Part shown: piece after piece, positions 60,583-64,000 of the stretch
Layout: every line of letters begins with the position of its first letter
Numbering within the stretch: position 1 is the stretch's first letter
NCBI GenBank assembly: GCA_947044405.1
Contig: CAMRHE010000463.1
Location: 953,501-1,017,500 of the forward strand
Direction: 5' to 3'
DNA length: 64,000 nucleotides
DNA from: Leptodactylus fallax
Taxonomy: Eukaryota; Chordata; Amphibia; Anura; Leptodactylidae
Notes under the pieces: model-generated
Databases searched by the model: none
Seen by the model: the letters and a program-made list of their open reading frames with translations, nothing else
Told to the model about the DNA's origin: nothing
Made by a program: the position numbers and the translations under genes

Positions 60583-61429
60583 TGTGAAAGATCCTCAGTG
60601 CGCCAACACCGCGTTGGCTCCCACCTGAGTCCTCTTTCATATAAAACCACACTCACCGCCAGTGAGTGCCGGGTTCACAAGATAAATACAAGACAAGCCT
60701 TCTAAATTTTATATATTTATTAACCCCTAAATGGGTCGGTATTAACTAACATCTAACACATGCAGTTCAGAACAGATATGCAGATATATACAAGCATTAA
60801 CAGTTACTAGTTACAAGATACAGTACAAATAAAATAAAAGGGAATAAAGGTGAAATAATTACTTTACCACGCATCTCCTTGATGTGGCTCTATAGTCCAA
60901 CACTCACACATGGCCTGTGTGAGTAACCAGTGGAGGCAGCAACATCAACATATTCCAGCCTGCATGCTCCTCACAGTATATTCCAATAGTCTCTCTGTCA
61001 TCTCATCAAAGTATTCTCCTTATAGTCTCAGCCCAATCTCCTCACACTGACCTCTTATCTTATCTTTTATACCCTTGATTATACCACCCAGAATGAGGTC
61101 ATCAACAACAGCAAGTCTGATTGATTAACGCAATCAAGTCACGATTCTTTGTATGGAGATGAGACCAAGTGAAATGATACAATGTTATCAACCATATCTG
61201 GTCTACCAGTGCAGGCTGGACAATGCATGTTTATTTGATCAGCCAGGACTGTGTAGGAATTCAATGGAGCCCTGCTGGGATGGATACAAAGCCCTATTGT
61301 GACAGTGTTACCTCTACTGATAATATACAACTAGGATTATGGCTGTGCACCTTATGAATAAAGAGATACGCTACCCAGAGAACAAAATACAGCTTTGAGT
61401 TATAGCCATATTTCAGTGGAATCATCACA
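60583..61429 (-). repeat. Complete 5' LTR (847 bp)
   Basis: TGTGATGATTCC at 61429 inward to GATCTTTCACA at 60583, giving TG...CA ends. The minus strand contains TATAAAAG (61071-61064) and AATAAA (60721-60716), the promoter and polyadenylation signals. The last 100 or so bases match the end of the solo LTR closely, while the first half is more diverged between the two. Confidence 0.88.
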
Positions 61430-64000
61430 CACCTCAACTACACCAACCGCCTCATCTACACCAACTGCCTCAACACATCGACATGAACCGCCTCACCTCA
61501 TCAAAACCAACCACCTCATCTACACCAACTGCCTCACCTCATCTACACCAATCACCTCACCTCAACTACACCAACCGCCTCATCTATACCAACTGCCTCA
61601 CCTCATCTACACCAATCGCCTCACCTCAACTACACCAACTGCCTCATCTACACCAACTGCCTCACCACATCGACATGAACCGCCTCTCCTCATCTACACC
61701 AACCACCTCATCTACACCAATCGCCTCACCTCATCTACACCAACTGCCTCACCTCATCTACATCAACCGCCTCACCTCATCTACACCAACTGCCTCCCCT
61801 CATCTACACCAACTGCCTCCCCTCATCTACACCAACCGCCTCCCCTCATCTACACCAACAACCTCACCACATCTACATCAACCGCCTCCCCTCATCTACA
61901 CCAACTGCCTCACCACATCTACATCAACCGCCTCCCCTCATCTACATCAACCGCCTCAACTCATCTACACCAACTGCCTCACCTCATCTACACCAACCGC
62001 CTCACCTCATCTACACCAACCTCCTAACTACATTGACACCCACCACCTAACCACATCTATACCATCAACCTCTCCTCATCAACATTAACCTTCTTAACTC
62101 ATCTGTACAAACCATCTTGCCATGATGACACCAACCACATCAACTCATCTACACCAACCACCTCACCTCATCTACACCAACCGTCTCATCTCATCTACAC
62201 CAACCGTCTCATCTCATCTACACCAACCACCTCACTTCATCTACACCAACCGCCTCATCTCATCTACACCAACTGCCTCACCTCATCTACACCAACCGCA
62301 TCACCTCATCGATGCCTGCCACCTCAACTCATTGACACCAAACACCTCACGGAATCTACATCAACTGCCTCACCTCATCGACACCAACCACCTCACCACA
62401 TTGACACCAATCGCCTAACCACATCTATACCATCAACCTCTCCTCATCGACACCAACCTTCTCAACTCATCTGTACAAACCATCTTGCCAGGATGACACC
62501 AACCACGTCTCCTCATCTACACCAACCGCCTCACCTCATCGACACCAATCACTTCACCTCATCTACACCAACCGCCTCATCTCATCTACACCAACCGCCT
62601 AACTACATTGACACCCACCACCTAACCATATCTATACCATCGACCTCTCCTCATCGACATTAACCTTCTCAACTCATCTGTACATACCATCTTGCCATGA
62701 TGACACCAACCACGTCAACTCATCTACACCAACCGCCTCATCTCATCTACACCAACCACGTCATTTCATCTACATAAACCGCCTCACCTCATCTACATCA
62801 ACCACCTCGCCTCATCTACACCAACTGCCTCACCTCATCAACACCGCCACCTCAACTCATTGACACCAAACACCTCACGGAATATACATCAACTGCCTCA
62901 CCTCATCGACACCAACCGCCTCATCTCATCTACACCAACCGCCTAACTACATCTATACCATCGACCTCTCCTCATTGACATCAACCTTCTCAACTCATCT
63001 GTACAAACCATTTTTCCAAGATGACACCAAATACCTCACGTCATCTATATCAACCACCTCACCTCATCGACACCAACCATCTCACCTCATCAACACCGAC
63101 CATCTCACCTCATCAACACCGACCATCTCACCTCATCTACACCAACCGCCTCACCTCATCAACACCAACCATCTCACCTCATCGACACCGACCATCTCAC
63201 CTCATCTACACCAACCATCTCACCTCATCAACAACAACCATCTCACCTCATCAACACTGACCATCTCACCTCATCAACACCGACCATCTCACCTCATCTA
63301 CACCAACCATCTCACCTCATCAACAACAACCATATCTCACCTCATCAACACTGACCATCTCACCTCATCAACACCGACCATCTCACCTCATCAACACCAA
63401 CCATCTCACCTCATCAACACTGACCATCTCACCTCATCAACACTGACCATCTCACCTCATCAACACCGACCATCTCACCTCATCAACACCGACCATCTCA
63501 CCTCATCAACACCGACCATCTCACCTCATCTACACCAACCATCTCACCTCATCTACACCAACCATCTCACCTCATCAACACCAACCATCTCACCTCATCA
63601 ACACCGACCATCTCACCTCATCAACACCGACCATCTCACCTCATCAACAACAACCATCTCACCTCATCAACACTGACCATCTCACCTCATCAACACCGAC
63701 CATCTCACCTCATCTACACCAACCATCTCACCTCATCAACACCAACCATCTCACCTCATCAACACTGACCATCTCACCTCATCAACACTGACCATCTCAC
63801 CTCATCAACACTGACCATCTCACCTCATCAACACCGACCATCTCACCTCATCAACACCGACCATCTCACCTCATCAACACCGACCATCTCACCTCATCTA
63901 CACCAACCATCTCACCTCATCTACACCGACCATCTCACCTCATCAACACCAACCATCTCACCTCATCAACACCGACCATCTCACCTCATCAACACCGACC
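61430..64000 (+). repeat. 23-bp minisatellite, right part, running off the window
   Basis: Continuation of the array interrupted by the LTR element. From 61430 to about 63040 the units are heterogeneous (CTACACCAACTGCCTCACC, CATCGACACC and so on). They include a recurring longer composite with CCACATCTATACCATCAACC, TCATCTGTACAAACCATC and TTGCCATGATGACACC near 62030-62130, 62410-62500, 62600-62715 and 62945-63030. From about 63050 to the end the units become uniform (CATCAACACCGACCATCTCA). Frames of up to 233 codons are repeat translations. Confidence 0.93.

Larger units (their letters stand above)
56877..61429 (-). mobile_element. Ty3/gypsy-type LTR retrotransposon, deleted and non-autonomous, minus strand
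   Basis: In minus-strand order the element has a 5' LTR (61429-60583), a primer-binding region, a gag-like frame with a zinc knuckle, a protease-tail/pol remnant, a polypurine tract (57183-57173) and a truncated 3' LTR (57172-56877). A solo LTR of a related family sits inside at 58749-59674 on the plus strand. RT, RNase H and most of the integrase are missing. The two copies of the shared 296-base LTR segment differ at only one position that I can find (near 56934/61191), indicating a recent insertion. It lies inside the 23-bp minisatellite. The 3' LTR loss at 56877 removed any target-site duplication. Confidence 0.88.

Noticed and set aside
56147..63676. Plus-strand ORFs of HLHQPPHLIYTNRLTSSTPT type
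   Set aside because: These are 23-bp minisatellite translations that run into LTR sequence or end at random.
1..64000. Telomeric TTAGGG arrays, rRNA, tRNA or small nuclear RNA genes
   Set aside because: I looked for TTAGGG runs and recognisable RNA gene boxes on both strands and saw none. A subtelomeric position therefore remains only a possibility.

Overview
This window is repetitive vertebrate DNA, most likely from an anuran amphibian. It carries a Penelope-like element with a GIY-YIG domain, Rex1/Babar-type and L2-type LINEs, two Tc1-like transposons with a fish/frog transposase signature, TTAA-flanked MITEs and a Ty3/gypsy-type LTR element. The species call is inference from this repeat mix. 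I found no complete host gene. Every recognisable coding segment belongs to a transposable element, and almost all long open frames elsewhere are translations of tandem repeats.

Layout. 1-7300: a decayed Penelope-like element on the minus strand, broken by three closely related Rex1-type LINE insertions (two plus, one minus). 7305-8312: a plus-strand L2-type LINE whose middle is replaced by a 31-bp tandem repeat. 8313-10745: MITE-like fragments, a hairpin and a 42-bp minisatellite. 10827-12273: a Tc1-like transposon with both terminal repeats. 12290-12465: a 59-bp repeat. 12471-12892: non-repetitive sequence that might be a promoter or first exon. 12893-45871: a 33-kb minisatellite of about 880 units of 37 bp, punctuated by twenty copies of a 43-bp spacer and organised in larger duplicated blocks. 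45928-49830: a separate array of about 100 units of 39 bp, each carrying a perfect or near CTCF-type core. 49831-50112: diverged relics of the 37-bp family. 50546-51265: a truncated second Tc1-like element. 51486-53705: a 72-bp array, followed by a possible small exon. 54190-55032: a 24-bp array. 56276-64000 (continuing past the edge): a 23-bp minisatellite, interrupted at 56877-61429 by an LTR retrotransposon that itself contains an oppositely oriented solo LTR with a 5-bp target duplication.

The genes do not form a pathway. The window is a record of nested transposition followed by local tandem amplification. About two thirds of it is tandem repeat, in at least eight families of unrelated period. 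The most interesting parts are the 33-kb array with its spacer (which looks like the fossil of an ancestral unit of about 80 bp), the neighbouring 39-bp array of CTCF-like sites ending beside an opposite-facing half site, and the nested LTR insertions that date events in the 23-bp array. All functional readings of these arrays are inference.
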